A DNA stretch of 64,000 nt, taken from RHLJ01 sp965242845 (lineage in GTDB: Bacteria; Bacteroidota; Rhodothermia; Balneolales; Balneolaceae). The stretch spans positions 186,001 through 250,000 of the forward strand of contig CBDETC010000003.1 of NCBI GenBank assembly GCA_965242845.1. The letters run 5' to 3'. Below, piece by piece: positions 27,401 to 36,053 of this stretch. The notes below the pieces were generated by a model that did not search any database, was not told where the DNA came from, and saw only the letters and a program-made list of their open reading frames with translations. Both the position numbers and the translations under genes were made by a program. Every line of letters starts with the position of its first letter. The first letter of the stretch is position 1.

Positions 27401-27975
27401 TGAGTTCGGTGATTATGTCCATGGCTGGTGTATTCTATGGTCTGGTTACATTCCAAATGGCTTTCGGGTTGATGGCCTTCCTGGGAATTATTTCGCTTGC
27501 AGGAATCGTGGTTAATAACGCAATTGTACTTATTGACTATGTGGATATTCTTAGAGAGCGTGATGGATTAAGTCTTCGTGAAGCCTTGATTCAGGGAGGA
27601 AAGGTGCGTTTTCGTCCGGTAATTCTTACTGCTACTACAACTGCATTAGGCTTAGTACCTCTGGCGATCGGTTTCAACTTTGATTTCATTGTGCTAGTTG
27701 GAAATCCACTCGAGTTCTTCTCTAACCTGAGTTCATATATTTATATGGGTGGTGAGCAAGCGGCATGGTGGGGACCAATGGCTATAGCAGTAATTGTAGG
27801 ATTATTATTTGCTACTGCACTTACCCTGATTTTAGTACCAGTTCTTTACAGCATTATTGAACGCAGCCGAAGAGGATTGAATAAAGTAATGTTCGGTAAA
27901 GAAGAGCCTGGGTTGATCAAAGATCAAAGCTCATTAAACGCCGAAGAAACTAAGTTAGAACCAGAGCTGGCTTAA
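24484..27975 (+). CDS. RND-family efflux pump inner-membrane permease (HAE1 type)
   Basis: A 1163-residue proton-driven pump. The N-terminal SINNRISVLVLVTLVAVMGI helix, the periplasmic porter (VYPGVSPEDMESLVTRKLED) and the helix-4 proton-relay region SLGMLVDNAIVVVENIYR with adjacent Asp are typical, as are GTMTTIAAFAPMVFWPG and the second-half AGIVVNNAIVLIDYVDI. It is longer than AcrB (about 1050). About residues 530-575 add two extra hydrophobic helices between the usual TM6 and TM7, and another insert lies before the last helix. Substrate is unknown. It is the last gene of the TetR-TolC-MFP-RND unit and is followed by a strong terminator. Confidence 0.93.
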   Translation: MSTEIQQNGNHTNGTEPSTKGTGIRKEFKISSFSINNRISVLVLVTLVAVMGIVSYLTIPKESFPSINVPNIFVVTVYPGVSPEDMESLVTRKLEDELGNISEVKTMTSTSSEGYSNINLEFDPNVDIEDALQKVREKVDLAKPELPEDAEEPVVQEINFSEFPIMNVNLSGEYDEVILKEIAEDLQDKIEAIPTVLGVDLTGGLEREVQVDVDLAKMKYYGITFGDIIGAIAQENVTIPGGDISVGTKKFLLRVPGQYEDTQQLEDIVVKGESQSPIYIRDVASVTFGFKERETYSELEGAPVITLGVKKRTGENILETAQRTKAILDEELALLPPTTTYNITNDQSIDVVSMVSNLENNIISGLILVVGVLLFFLGVRNSSFVGISIPLSMFLSFIILGAVGITMNMVVLFSLILSLGMLVDNAIVVVENIYRYLEEGYDNFEAAKKGTGEVAIPIIAGTMTTIAAFAPMVFWPGIVGQFMSYLPKTLIITLASSLVVGLVINPVICALFMRVDGQEKKAQLTTKGKRILIGVFAFFAMIFLASSFITWIMLIALGVILWSINKYVLEPVGRWWQRDGLNKLIVRYERTLTWALNHRLTTMGIAVVILISSFVLLGAFNPGTEFFPEDIPPRDVYVQIETPIGSDVTYTKEIIDEVRDRVQNLPNIVDVNSVLATSGALITADPASGGGGNTPNRGTVALNFVDFQEREGDVFNAMEFLRDHMSENIVGAKITVEQPPNGPPTGKPVNLEISGSNMEQLALISYDVLKILEEDSVFAKMDGLESDLPEPRPEVRVEVDREKAALYELNTNTIGMTIRQAINGVEASKFRDGKDEYDIIVRLNDEYRDDMSTLGDLTIFHEGNQIPLSEVATWEVKDGLGGIKHKEAERVITISADVRAGYQANAVLAEVQGVLAEYLSDLPPGYTHGWTGQQQEQDESFEFLGIAFMIALFLISFILVSQFNSVAKPLIILSSVIMSMAGVFYGLVTFQMAFGLMAFLGIISLAGIVVNNAIVLIDYVDILRERDGLSLREALIQGGKVRFRPVILTATTTALGLVPLAIGFNFDFIVLVGNPLEFFSNLSSYIYMGGEQAAWWGPMAIAVIVGLLFATALTLILVPVLYSIIERSRRGLNKVMFGKEEPGLIKDQSSLNAEETKLEPELA

Positions 27976-27994
27976 CTATATTTATTCCGATGAT

Positions 27995-28032
27995 AAAAAA
28001 AGCCCCCACGTTAAAACGTGGGGGCTTTTTTT
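27995..28032. terminator. Rho-independent terminator after the efflux operon
   Basis: A 9-base GC-rich stem (GCCCCCACG at 28002-28010 with CGTGGGGGC at 28017-28025) around a 6-base loop, followed by seven T and preceded by seven A. It would terminate in both directions and ends the TetR/TolC/MFP/RND transcript. Confidence 0.95.
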
Positions 28033-28112
28033 ATATATAGAAGTTCAAGACTATCTAAAATAGATTTAAAACTTCTATCTTTACCGCCAATTAATAACCT
28101 AATAGAAAAGGA

Positions 28113-28520
28113 TTGATACAACGCATTCAAACAGTATTTCTGGCATTTACCCTAATCTGTAATCTTGGGGTGTATTTTACCCCCATTTATACTCGAGCCA
28201 TGGAAGACCCTCAACAGTGGATAGGCTTTGGCCTTGCCATTTCTCTTCTTGTCGCCGGGCTATTATCAGTCTATTCAATCTTCCTATTCAAAAATCGAAA
28301 ACAACAAATAGTGTGGACTAAACGCGCTGCTTTTGTTCAGATCATTGCTCTTGGCTTTGCTGTAGGAGTTTTCTTTTCACTTGGAGGGATAGGAACCTAC
28401 TTATGGGATGAAGCCATTGGTTCTGCGTTGATTGTCCTGGGTTTTATTTTCTTTCTGCTAGCTTTGCGTTTCATAAGTAAAGACGAAAAACTGGTGAAGT
28501 CGATGGACAGGATTCGTTAA
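28113..28520 (+). CDS. DUF4293 family membrane protein
   Basis: A 135-residue protein with four hydrophobic helices (about 7-25, 37-58, 70-92 and 100-120). The start MIQRIQTVFLAFTLI and this topology match the DUF4293 family, found mainly in Bacteroidota and relatives; its function is unknown. The start codon is TTG at 28113, chosen because the MIQRIQT N-terminus is the family consensus and no ATG is nearby. The stop TAA overlaps the ATG of the EamA gene by one base, so the two genes are coupled. Confidence 0.8.
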   Translation: MIQRIQTVFLAFTLICNLGVYFTPIYTRAMEDPQQWIGFGLAISLLVAGLLSVYSIFLFKNRKQQIVWTKRAAFVQIIALGFAVGVFFSLGGIGTYLWDEAIGSALIVLGFIFFLLALRFISKDEKLVKSMDRIR

Positions 28521-29434
28521 TGAGCGCTCCATCTTCAGGAGAATTCTCCAAGTCTAGAGTTTACTCTCTACTCATTTTTGGTATAACAGCGATAGGGTTT
28601 TCTCCTATACTTGTGAAGTTTGCTACTGGAGAGTCTGCATTTATGGTGGCAGCAATACGGACAGTATTCGCTTTTTTACTGTTAGTACCACTATATCTGG
28701 CAAAAAGGCCAGAAATTGATAGGCGAGAGATACCAAGGAAAGAAAGGATTATGGTGGCTATTTCTGGAATTCTATTAGGAGTTCACCTTATTTGTTGGAT
28801 AGCCTCAATTTATTATACATCGGTTGCTTCCGCTTCGGTACTCGTAACAATTCACCCTATAGCATTAATTGTATTTGAGAGGTATGTATATAAATTTAGA
28901 TTTCCCATTACCGTATGGATTGGGGTACTTACAGCCTTTACAGGTTCTATAGTATTAGGATACTCAGACTTCGATGCTGATTCGATTCATCAAAACCCGT
29001 TATTAGGAAATAGCCTGGCAGTTCTGGCTGCTTTTATTTTTGCGGGATATTTTTTGATAGGGAATAAAGTGCGCCAACACCGAAATTGGTTAGAGTATGT
29101 ATTTCCAGTATATGGATGGGCAGCACTTACTTGTGCAGTAGCTCTATTTTTTATTGAAGGAATACCAACACAGGTGAGTGGTTTGGTAGTTTTACTGGGC
29201 TTTGCTTTGGCTGTTGGTCCACAAATAGCTGGACACGGAGCACTGAACTATGCCGTCAAATACGTATCTCCTACGTTGATAGCTACTCTCATTTTATTCG
29301 AACCAGTCGCCTCTTCAATTATGGCATTCATCTTTTTTAAGGAGATTCCGCTACCCCTTTCTTTTGTAGGGATGGGTATTATTCTGGTAGGGATTTCATT
29401 GACCTGGGCAAAAAAGGCTGATCAAAAAGAATAA
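28520..29434 (+). CDS. EamA-family (DMT) permease
   Basis: A 304-residue permease with ten hydrophobic helices in two EamA repeats. Visible features include ITAIGFSPILVKFATGES in helix 1, AAIRTVFAFLLLVPLYLAKRP, WIASIYYTSVASASVLVTIHP, and the second-repeat region VKYVSPTLIATLILFEPVAS, a hallmark of the family. Substrate is unknown; family members export amino acids, nucleosides or other small metabolites. It is the second EamA protein in the window and not closely similar to the first by eye. The 3' end overlaps the convergent TonB-dependent receptor gene by 13 bases. Confidence 0.86.
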   Translation: MSAPSSGEFSKSRVYSLLIFGITAIGFSPILVKFATGESAFMVAAIRTVFAFLLLVPLYLAKRPEIDRREIPRKERIMVAISGILLGVHLICWIASIYYTSVASASVLVTIHPIALIVFERYVYKFRFPITVWIGVLTAFTGSIVLGYSDFDADSIHQNPLLGNSLAVLAAFIFAGYFLIGNKVRQHRNWLEYVFPVYGWAALTCAVALFFIEGIPTQVSGLVVLLGFALAVGPQIAGHGALNYAVKYVSPTLIATLILFEPVASSIMAFIFFKEIPLPLSFVGMGIILVGISLTWAKKADQKE

Positions 29435-31866
29435 TTAACAGTAGCTGTATAATTCCTGCCCATGCCATCCAAGCTGCTGGCATGCTCTCTGTACGCGGCG
29501 TCTGTTAAGTTATCGGCGATCATTTTCACTGAAAAGCGTTCTGTAACTTTAAAATTTATAAATAGCTGAATATTTACAAATCCATCGGTGCCATTCTGCG
29601 AAATACGAATATCTCCAATCTCGCCAGGGGAAATTCGTCGATGTGCAAAAGCATATCGCGCCTGAGGTCGGATGGAGAGTTTTTTTACAGGGGTATAATC
29701 CAGATAGAAAATCCCATTAGCCGGAGGCACGCGGTCTGCAGGCTCAGCTGTTCCATCTTCATTTGTTAGATTTCCCCATGTATAAGTGAAAGTGAGTCCG
29801 CTTTTTAATGAAGGATTAACCTGATAGTTACCACGAAATTCAACGCCTAATAAATCCATTGAGTTTGCATTTTCATTGGTCACCTCATTAAAAACAGCGC
29901 TTGGGTCAGGGCTAGTAGCCGGGTCAACAAATTGCCCAAATTGGTCTACAATATTTCCAGTTTCGATGCGGGTGATTTTATCAAAATAGTGAAGCCAAAA
30001 TGCATACACTTCAGTAAAGAAACGATCACTTTGATATTGAATTCCAATATCAAAGTTGCCAGTTTTTTCAGGTTTAAGTTCAGTATTTGGAGTTTGGAAC
30101 TGATCCGTTCTCCGTACCCCCACTTCAGATAAATCGGATATGTTTGGAGCTCTAAAACCAGAAGAGAGATTACTTAATAGAATAACTTCCTTGCTCAATT
30201 TGTAAGTGAGACCAATCGATCCGGTAAGTTGACTATAAGTGTCGGTGTAAGGATCATACCGGCGATCTGAAAGAATGCCTTCAAAAGGAATACTGGCATA
30301 AGTATGGGAATATCGAATTCCATATTCGAGGCTTAACTCTTTAGAAACCAGTTGATCAACCTGAGCAAAGAGACCGGATAGCATATATATGGATCCATCA
30401 GGATAACGTGGAAGTTGAATTTCGCCAGCATTTGAATGGCGATTACTTTCTACTCTATCCAGAGAAATATCTCCACCCCACTTTAGGTACAAGTTGTTCG
30501 ACAAAGCAGATCTAATATCAAGGGAGAACTGTACCTGGTTACTTGTATTTTGATCAAAATTGGTGGTATCGCTTATCTCGAATAAATAATTCCGCTCGCT
30601 TTGAATTACCGAGTATTCCGGAGCATTGTTAAAAGCAAAATCCTGCTCTTTTCTAAAATCTTTTAGTCTAAAAAACCCAGCTTTAATGCCTATTGATTCA
30701 AATGCTTTATTTAGCTTGGAAACTCGAAATTCAGCGGTATTCCCCCAAAACATGAGGGGGGATGTGTTGGAATAGTATCCAAATTGTGGAGTCAATTCAG
30801 ATTGCTGCTCTTCAATGCTAAAGCCTAAAGTAATTCTGTCAAGGCGGGCCGCATCAGGAATCTCACCATAATAACTGACCAGAGTTAAATCAGTTTCATT
30901 TGAGGTTTTAATTTTCGAAGAAAACTGAGCTGATTTAAATGAATAATCGGCATTCGATAATGTAGCGTCATAAGGAAACCAAAGCGCCTCTTCCGTTCGT
31001 GAGCTCATTTTATAGTAATCGAAATCTCTTAGGCTTCCACCCAGAAAAAAAGATGCTCTGGGGGTCTGATAGGCTACTTTGCCATGAATTGTTTTTTCAC
31101 CATTCCCCTCAAAATTTAGAGTGCTTGCTATATCCCCTGTTACTTTAGATTTATTTGAAAAGTCGTAGATAATAGGAGAAATGTTTACTCCACCTGATAA
31201 TGCATCACTTCCATAATACACAGAGATAGGTCCCCGGTATACATCCAGTTTATTGATTAGAAGAGGGTCAATGGCTCCAAAGTATTGGTTTTGACCTGAT
31301 CGGACGAAGGAAGGGTTCATCCGCATCCCATTAAAAAGATAGAGCACATCTCTACCGGCGCGCCCGCGAATATAAATACTTCCCTGACCTACACTTGTTT
31401 GCTGAATAAAAACCCCACTTTCCGCTCTCAATAACTCCACGGCTGTAACTGTGGACTTGTCCGAGAGTTGTTCAATGGTTACAGAGCTTCTGGCAATAGG
31501 GGAAGTATTAGTAATTGGATTGATCGTTCTATCAGGCGCGATTACAATTTCATCTAAAGAAAGTACCGCAGGCTTCATGAAGAAAACCAGTGAGGAATCA
31601 GCACGATAAACCTGAACGGAACGATTCTCATAGCCCAAAACAGATAACTCAAAAGTAACAGGAAACGACGAATAAGGAAGATAGAACATACCTTCCTTGT
31701 CGGTATTTGTACCTAATTCTGTCCCAACTATTGAAATATGTACATCTGGTATAGGTAAAAAAGTCTTCGAATCTTTTACAATACCTCCAACTTGCGCATT
31801 TGAAAGAGAGTGGAAAAACAGGGAAAACAAATACACAAAAACTAAAAAGTGTACTGCTTTGTTCAT
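29422..31866 (-). CDS. TonB-dependent outer-membrane receptor
   Basis: An 814-residue receptor. A signal peptide ends near LSNAQ. A carboxypeptidase-regulatory-like domain follows (VGGIVKDSKTFLPIPDVHIS to FELSVLGYENRSV, about 26-110), then the plug (SVTIEQLSDKSTVTAVELL, SIYIRGRAGRDVLYLFNGM, YYGSDALSGGVNI) and a 22-strand barrel ending in YTATVNYSF, with the terminal Phe typical of barrels. The short RGRAGRDVLY plug and 800-residue size resemble siderophore or vitamin receptors more than SusC proteins, and no SusD is adjacent. The substrate is unknown. I found no cobalamin or other riboswitch in the 176-base upstream region. Confidence 0.88.
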   Translation of the reverse strand: MNKAVHFLVFVYLFSLFFHSLSNAQVGGIVKDSKTFLPIPDVHISIVGTELGTNTDKEGMFYLPYSSFPVTFELSVLGYENRSVQVYRADSSLVFFMKPAVLSLDEIVIAPDRTINPITNTSPIARSSVTIEQLSDKSTVTAVELLRAESGVFIQQTSVGQGSIYIRGRAGRDVLYLFNGMRMNPSFVRSGQNQYFGAIDPLLINKLDVYRGPISVYYGSDALSGGVNISPIIYDFSNKSKVTGDIASTLNFEGNGEKTIHGKVAYQTPRASFFLGGSLRDFDYYKMSSRTEEALWFPYDATLSNADYSFKSAQFSSKIKTSNETDLTLVSYYGEIPDAARLDRITLGFSIEEQQSELTPQFGYYSNTSPLMFWGNTAEFRVSKLNKAFESIGIKAGFFRLKDFRKEQDFAFNNAPEYSVIQSERNYLFEISDTTNFDQNTSNQVQFSLDIRSALSNNLYLKWGGDISLDRVESNRHSNAGEIQLPRYPDGSIYMLSGLFAQVDQLVSKELSLEYGIRYSHTYASIPFEGILSDRRYDPYTDTYSQLTGSIGLTYKLSKEVILLSNLSSGFRAPNISDLSEVGVRRTDQFQTPNTELKPEKTGNFDIGIQYQSDRFFTEVYAFWLHYFDKITRIETGNIVDQFGQFVDPATSPDPSAVFNEVTNENANSMDLLGVEFRGNYQVNPSLKSGLTFTYTWGNLTNEDGTAEPADRVPPANGIFYLDYTPVKKLSIRPQARYAFAHRRISPGEIGDIRISQNGTDGFVNIQLFINFKVTERFSVKMIADNLTDAAYREHASSLDGMGRNYTATVNYSF

Positions 31867-32042
31867 GAATAGTAGCCGTGTATCAAATTGGTTTTTATTC
31901 GTTTATAATTGGGATTTCTGAGACGAAAATGATTAATTGTTTTTAACGAATACCTAAACTACGATCAAATATCCGTAAATTCAGAAGCTTTAACGGAATA
32001 AAAAGGACATAATTTTATAGTTCTAACTGTTCCACATGTTTA

Positions 32043-33554
32043 ATGGATATAAAAGATAACATATCATTAAAACAAAGTAGAGTAGTAGTCATTTTTTCTT
32101 TGGTTATTGTCCTTGCTGGTTGTTCACTTAGCAAGGATAAGGAGTATGAAGTAACAGAACCAGAGTTATTAACCACCACAGTTACTGAGCCCATACAGAG
32201 AGATTTAGCTCAGATAAAACAAAGTGGGGTCTTAAGAATGATTACTAGCTACAGCTCTGGGTCCTATTTCCTATACAAGGGCATACAAGTTGGTTTTGAG
32301 TATGAACTAGTGCGGGAATTTGCTCAAAAAAATGATCTGGCTCTAGAGGTTGTGATTCCTGCTGAGGGAGAAAACCCATACGATCTTCTAAACAGTGGGG
32401 CAGGAGACTTAATCGCTGCCAATTATACCATCACTGATGAGCGGCAAGACCTGGTTAGTTTTACCCGTCCCTATAATCTGGTAAACCAGATCATTGTACT
32501 TTCGGAAAACTTAGAAGCTGAACCTGAAAGTATTTCAGAGCTGTCAGGGATTCCAATCACCATCCGTAGAAATAGTTCTTATTTCCAGGAATTAAAAAAG
32601 CTACAAGATGAGGGCTTCGATATTCAAATCAACCTTGTTTCAGAAGATATGGATACCGAAACCCTGTTATTCCAGGTAGCAAGCGGAGTTTATGCTGCTA
32701 CAGTGGCTGACGATAATATTTTTTACGCCAGCAATAAATATATGAATGGGTTGGTACGAGGGCCTGTAATAGCCGAGCGTGATGAGATTGCCTGGGCGGT
32801 TCGTAAGAATTCTTCCGATCTACTTACCAGGATGAATCAATTTTTATACCAGCATTTCAAATATGGTGAAAATGGAGTTCCGAAAAGATCAGCATTCTTA
32901 AATGTACTTCGGAAAAAATATTACGAGGGTAGTTCTCAGATTGCAGATTACTTCAGTCCTGAATTCCAGAGTACACAATATGGGCTTATCTCTCCTTATG
33001 ATAGCTTAATGCAGGTTGTAGCTTATGAGTATGAATTAGATTGGGTAATGCTGACTGCAATTGCTGCTCAGGAATCCAGGTTTGACCCAAGGTCTGAAAG
33101 TTGGGCTGGAGCAGTAGGACTCATGCAGGTTCTTCCAAGATTTTCGGACGTACCTTATGATTCTCTTTATGTCCCGGAACATAATATTCGCGAAGGTGCA
33201 AGAATCATAAAAGAGCATCTGGAGCATTACGCATACATGGATTCAACAAACCAATGGCAATTGGCTCTGGCTACCTATAATGCTGGTATGGGGCACCTGG
33301 CAGACGCACGCAGACTATCTATTGACCAAAATTTAAACCCTAACGAGTGGGTGAATGTATCCGAATCGTTGTTAAAACTTATGCAGCGAAGATACTATCA
33401 AAATGCTCGCTATGGGTTTTGCAGGGGTATCGAAACCGTTAGATACGTGAATGAAATCATGAATCGATACGGTACTTATCAGGCGATAATAGCGCTTAAT
33501 AACACCCGGCCAGTAGGAGTGCAGGGCGTATTTGGGATAAAGACGTTAAACTAG
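32043..33554 (+). CDS. MltF-like membrane-bound lytic murein transglycosylase
   Basis: A 503-residue lipoprotein (VIVLAGC, lipidated Cys27) combining an N-terminal solute-binding-like domain (family 3, about 55-290) with a C-terminal SLT transglycosylase domain (about 325-470). The catalytic Glu is E344 in AIAAQESRFDP, followed by GAVGLMQVLPR and the downstream ALATYNAGMGHLADAR motif. It would cleave peptidoglycan glycan strands to 1,6-anhydromuropeptides. The SBP3 domain in MltF relatives responds to muropeptides. The stop overlaps that of the convergent phosphatase gene through a shared CTAG. Confidence 0.9.
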   Translation: MDIKDNISLKQSRVVVIFSLVIVLAGCSLSKDKEYEVTEPELLTTTVTEPIQRDLAQIKQSGVLRMITSYSSGSYFLYKGIQVGFEYELVREFAQKNDLALEVVIPAEGENPYDLLNSGAGDLIAANYTITDERQDLVSFTRPYNLVNQIIVLSENLEAEPESISELSGIPITIRRNSSYFQELKKLQDEGFDIQINLVSEDMDTETLLFQVASGVYAATVADDNIFYASNKYMNGLVRGPVIAERDEIAWAVRKNSSDLLTRMNQFLYQHFKYGENGVPKRSAFLNVLRKKYYEGSSQIADYFSPEFQSTQYGLISPYDSLMQVVAYEYELDWVMLTAIAAQESRFDPRSESWAGAVGLMQVLPRFSDVPYDSLYVPEHNIREGARIIKEHLEHYAYMDSTNQWQLALATYNAGMGHLADARRLSIDQNLNPNEWVNVSESLLKLMQRRYYQNARYGFCRGIETVRYVNEIMNRYGTYQAIIALNNTRPVGVQGVFGIKTLN

Positions 33555-35272
33555 TCGACCTTAAGTACGATCATTGTGATGTCGTCGTACTGAATATTAT
33601 CAGAGAAAGCATTGATATCTTCAATAATAGCCTGCATAATCTCTTCAGAAGATTTCTCTCTATTTTTCTGAATGCATTCGATTAAGCGAGGTTCCTCGTA
33701 TTCTTCTGTTTGGTCAGGGTTCATTGCTTCGGTAACCCCATCCGTAAAAAAGACAAGTAAGTCACCAGACTGGAATTCTAGTTCTGAACACTCATAGGGC
33801 ATAAGTGTTGGCATTGCTCCTAAAATAACTCCTCCGGCTTCAAGAAGATCAGGTTCCGATTTTCCATCTCTAAACACCATAGGTGGGTTGTGTCCGGCAT
33901 TCACGTATTTAAATCTCTTTCCATCATTAGAAATCTTTCCCCAAAAGAAAGTAATGAATTTATCTGGCGGGGTATTCTCGTGAATAATGTCATTAATGCG
34001 ACCTGAAGCTTCTTCCAACGTTACATTTAAAGGAGCAAGGGCATGTAACATCGATTGTAAATTAGCCATCAATAATGAAGCAGGAACTCCTTTCCCGGTT
34101 ACATCGGCAATTGCTAGCAAATGCCCATCGTCAGGGAGTTTTAACAGGTCAAAGTAATCTCCACCAACCTGTCTTGATGAAACATTTATGGCCGCAATAT
34201 CAAATCCGCCGATCGTTGGAACGGGACTTGGAAGTAACCCTTCCTGGATTGTTTTTGCGAGGTTCAGCTCTTCTTCCAGTCGTTTTTTCTCAATTCGTTC
34301 TTCTAGTAGAAGTGTCTTTTGAATTGCAAGGAGAGCCAGGTTTCCAAGTGATTGTAGGAAGGTGACCTCTGCATCACCATAACCTTCTTTTGTTGCTCGT
34401 GGACCAACCCCAACCACACCAATTTTTTCATTTTGAAAGCGTAGCCCAATCAGCAATTCGATATTGTTTTCCTGGAGAAAGCCACAATTTTCCGAACCGT
34501 CAACATGAGTTACGTCATCAAGTTCAAATAACTCGTCGAGTTCTTTTTGCTCAGGTTCATCCTTAATACCGCTAATCGAGACAATAGTCTTATGGTCATC
34601 AACATCCAATGCAAAAAAGAAGGTGCGAATAAGCATTTGACCAAGCATAGCAAATTTGAATGACTTGGCAATTTCATTCAGATCAACCATTAGGTTGAAA
34701 TCTTTACTGAGCTCCAGAAGAGTATTTAGATCATGAACTTTACGATCCAGCCTCCTATTTATGTACCTTAATTCCTGGAACATTCGCGAATTCGCAATAG
34801 CAACCGATGAAATTATGCTTAAGCTTTCAATAAATTCTAATTCATGTTCTGTTAGGCCTTTTTTATTTCCTTTTGGCCCCAGGCATAAAAATCCTAAATG
34901 ATGATTACTCGTCTTTAGGTTAAAGAGTACACTTTCAGGTTCAATACCAATGGTATTGAAGACTTCTTCAAACTCTTTACCATAGATAACCGACTGCTCA
35001 AGAACAGAGGCAGGAAATTCTGCTTTGAGCTCGTCATCTTCACCAAGCCACCCTCTGCCTTTCGATTTTGATACAAAGTAAGCTTCGTCACCGGGTTTGT
35101 GAATAAGAATCATCCCTTTGGGAACAAGGAGCTTTCCCATGGTAATGAGGAGGAGGTTGTTCAGAACAAAATCCGGATCCTGGGATTCAATTAGAAGACG
35201 GCTCGTTTCAAGGAGAGTGCGTAATTCGAAACGACTATGGCGCTCTTCGGTGGTTAGGGGGGAAGAACTCAT
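33551..35272 (-). CDS. GAF-domain PP2C (SpoIIE/RsbU-type) phosphatase
   Basis: A 573-residue cytoplasmic protein phosphatase. Two GAF-like sensor regions (about 15-160 and 175-320) are followed by a linker helix (ERIEKKRLEEELNLAKTIQE) and a SpoIIE domain from about residue 345. Phosphatase hallmarks are RQVGGDYFDLLKLPDD, LAIADVTGKGVPASLLMANL, FKYVNAGHNPPMV, and LLVFFTDGVTEAMN, with the final DDITMIVLKV. It probably dephosphorylates the STAS antagonist encoded at 35712, completing a partner-switching loop. It lies 6 bases after the kinase gene and shares its 3' end with the convergent MltF gene. Confidence 0.9.
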   Translation of the reverse strand: MSSSPLTTEERHSRFELRTLLETSRLLIESQDPDFVLNNLLLITMGKLLVPKGMILIHKPGDEAYFVSKSKGRGWLGEDDELKAEFPASVLEQSVIYGKEFEEVFNTIGIEPESVLFNLKTSNHHLGFLCLGPKGNKKGLTEHELEFIESLSIISSVAIANSRMFQELRYINRRLDRKVHDLNTLLELSKDFNLMVDLNEIAKSFKFAMLGQMLIRTFFFALDVDDHKTIVSISGIKDEPEQKELDELFELDDVTHVDGSENCGFLQENNIELLIGLRFQNEKIGVVGVGPRATKEGYGDAEVTFLQSLGNLALLAIQKTLLLEERIEKKRLEEELNLAKTIQEGLLPSPVPTIGGFDIAAINVSSRQVGGDYFDLLKLPDDGHLLAIADVTGKGVPASLLMANLQSMLHALAPLNVTLEEASGRINDIIHENTPPDKFITFFWGKISNDGKRFKYVNAGHNPPMVFRDGKSEPDLLEAGGVILGAMPTLMPYECSELEFQSGDLLVFFTDGVTEAMNPDQTEEYEEPRLIECIQKNREKSSEEIMQAIIEDINAFSDNIQYDDITMIVLKVD

Positions 35273-35278
35273 GGCACC

Positions 35279-35701
35279 TTAAAGGTTTTTTACCATTCGA
35301 ATCTCATTCATCTGGCCTTTTCTGTTATACTGCACCTGATCCATTAGCTTCTGAATAAGAAACACTCCCATTCCCCCTCTTTGCTTGTTTTTAATTCTCT
35401 TCAAAATATCAGGTGCCTGATACTCTTCAGGCTTAAAGCTTTCACCTTCATCAAGGATAGAAATCCAGAATTGAGAAGTATTAGCGCCTAACTCAATGGT
35501 TACTGGTTTAGAAGGTATATTTTTATAAGCATGTTTGATGATATTTGTATAGGCCTCATCAACAGCCAATCTAATTTCTGAAATCTCTTTTTCTTTTAAG
35601 CCAAGGCCTTTGGCATGTTCAGCAACAAAATCCCTAACCTCAGCAAGATGCTTTGTTGAGGAGCCGACGGATAGTGTATATATGTTATTTGTTGCTGCCA
35701 C
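35279..35701 (-). CDS. Anti-sigma-type serine kinase (HATPase_c, RsbW/SpoIIAB-like)
   Basis: A 140-residue GHKL ATPase. The N-box RLAVDEAYTNIIKHAY contains E49 and N53, equivalent to the Mg/ATP residues of SpoIIAB. The G1 region is ISILDEGESF and the G2 region GGMGVFLIQKLMDQVQY. In known modules such a kinase phosphorylates a STAS antagonist and holds an effector, often a sigma factor. None is encoded next to it, so the target lies elsewhere. It is 10 bases after the STAS gene and 6 bases before the phosphatase gene. Confidence 0.88.
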   Translation of the reverse strand: MAATNNIYTLSVGSSTKHLAEVRDFVAEHAKGLGLKEKEISEIRLAVDEAYTNIIKHAYKNIPSKPVTIELGANTSQFWISILDEGESFKPEEYQAPDILKRIKNKQRGGMGVFLIQKLMDQVQYNRKGQMNEIRMVKNL

Positions 35702-35711
35702 TATTAATCGT

Positions 35712-36053
35712 TTAAAATCCGCCTACTGCTTCTTGCTCATCGTCGTGGATATCATACAATGTTGGAAAACCAAGAAGATCGAAAACATTATATACACGAT
35801 CATTCATATTGGTTAGTTTGATATCTCCTCCCAAACCACGTACATCCTCGATATATGCCATGAAAACCCCTAATCCGGCACTGGCTATATATTCTAATCG
35901 GGAGCAGTTAACGATTATTTTGAATCGCTTTTCGTCGATGAGAGCCTTCAAAGAGTTTTCAAGCTGCGAAGCGGTATGAGCATCTAATTCACCACTAATG
36001 TCCAGCACACTTATGGACTCAATTTGCCGCAAAGCAATATTGAAGTTTTTCAT
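35712..36053 (-). CDS. STAS-domain anti-sigma factor antagonist
   Basis: A 113-residue SpoIIAA-type protein. The STAS fold core is visible (ISVLDISGELDAHTASQLEN, FKIIVNCSRLEYIASAGLGV). Ser58 lies in YIASAGLGV at the position of the phosphorylated Ser in SpoIIAA, where the usual context is D-S-S/T-G; here it is A-S-A-G, so the preceding acidic residue is absent. This could change kinase recognition. It is the first gene of the STAS-kinase-phosphatase set, the standard order for a partner-switching operon. Confidence 0.87.
   Translation of the reverse strand: MKNFNIALRQIESISVLDISGELDAHTASQLENSLKALIDEKRFKIIVNCSRLEYIASAGLGVFMAYIEDVRGLGGDIKLTNMNDRVYNVFDLLGFPTLYDIHDDEQEAVGGF

Noticed and set aside
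31867..32042. Possible cobalamin riboswitch upstream of the TonB-dependent receptor
   Set aside because: No B12-box or other riboswitch core is visible on the minus strand.
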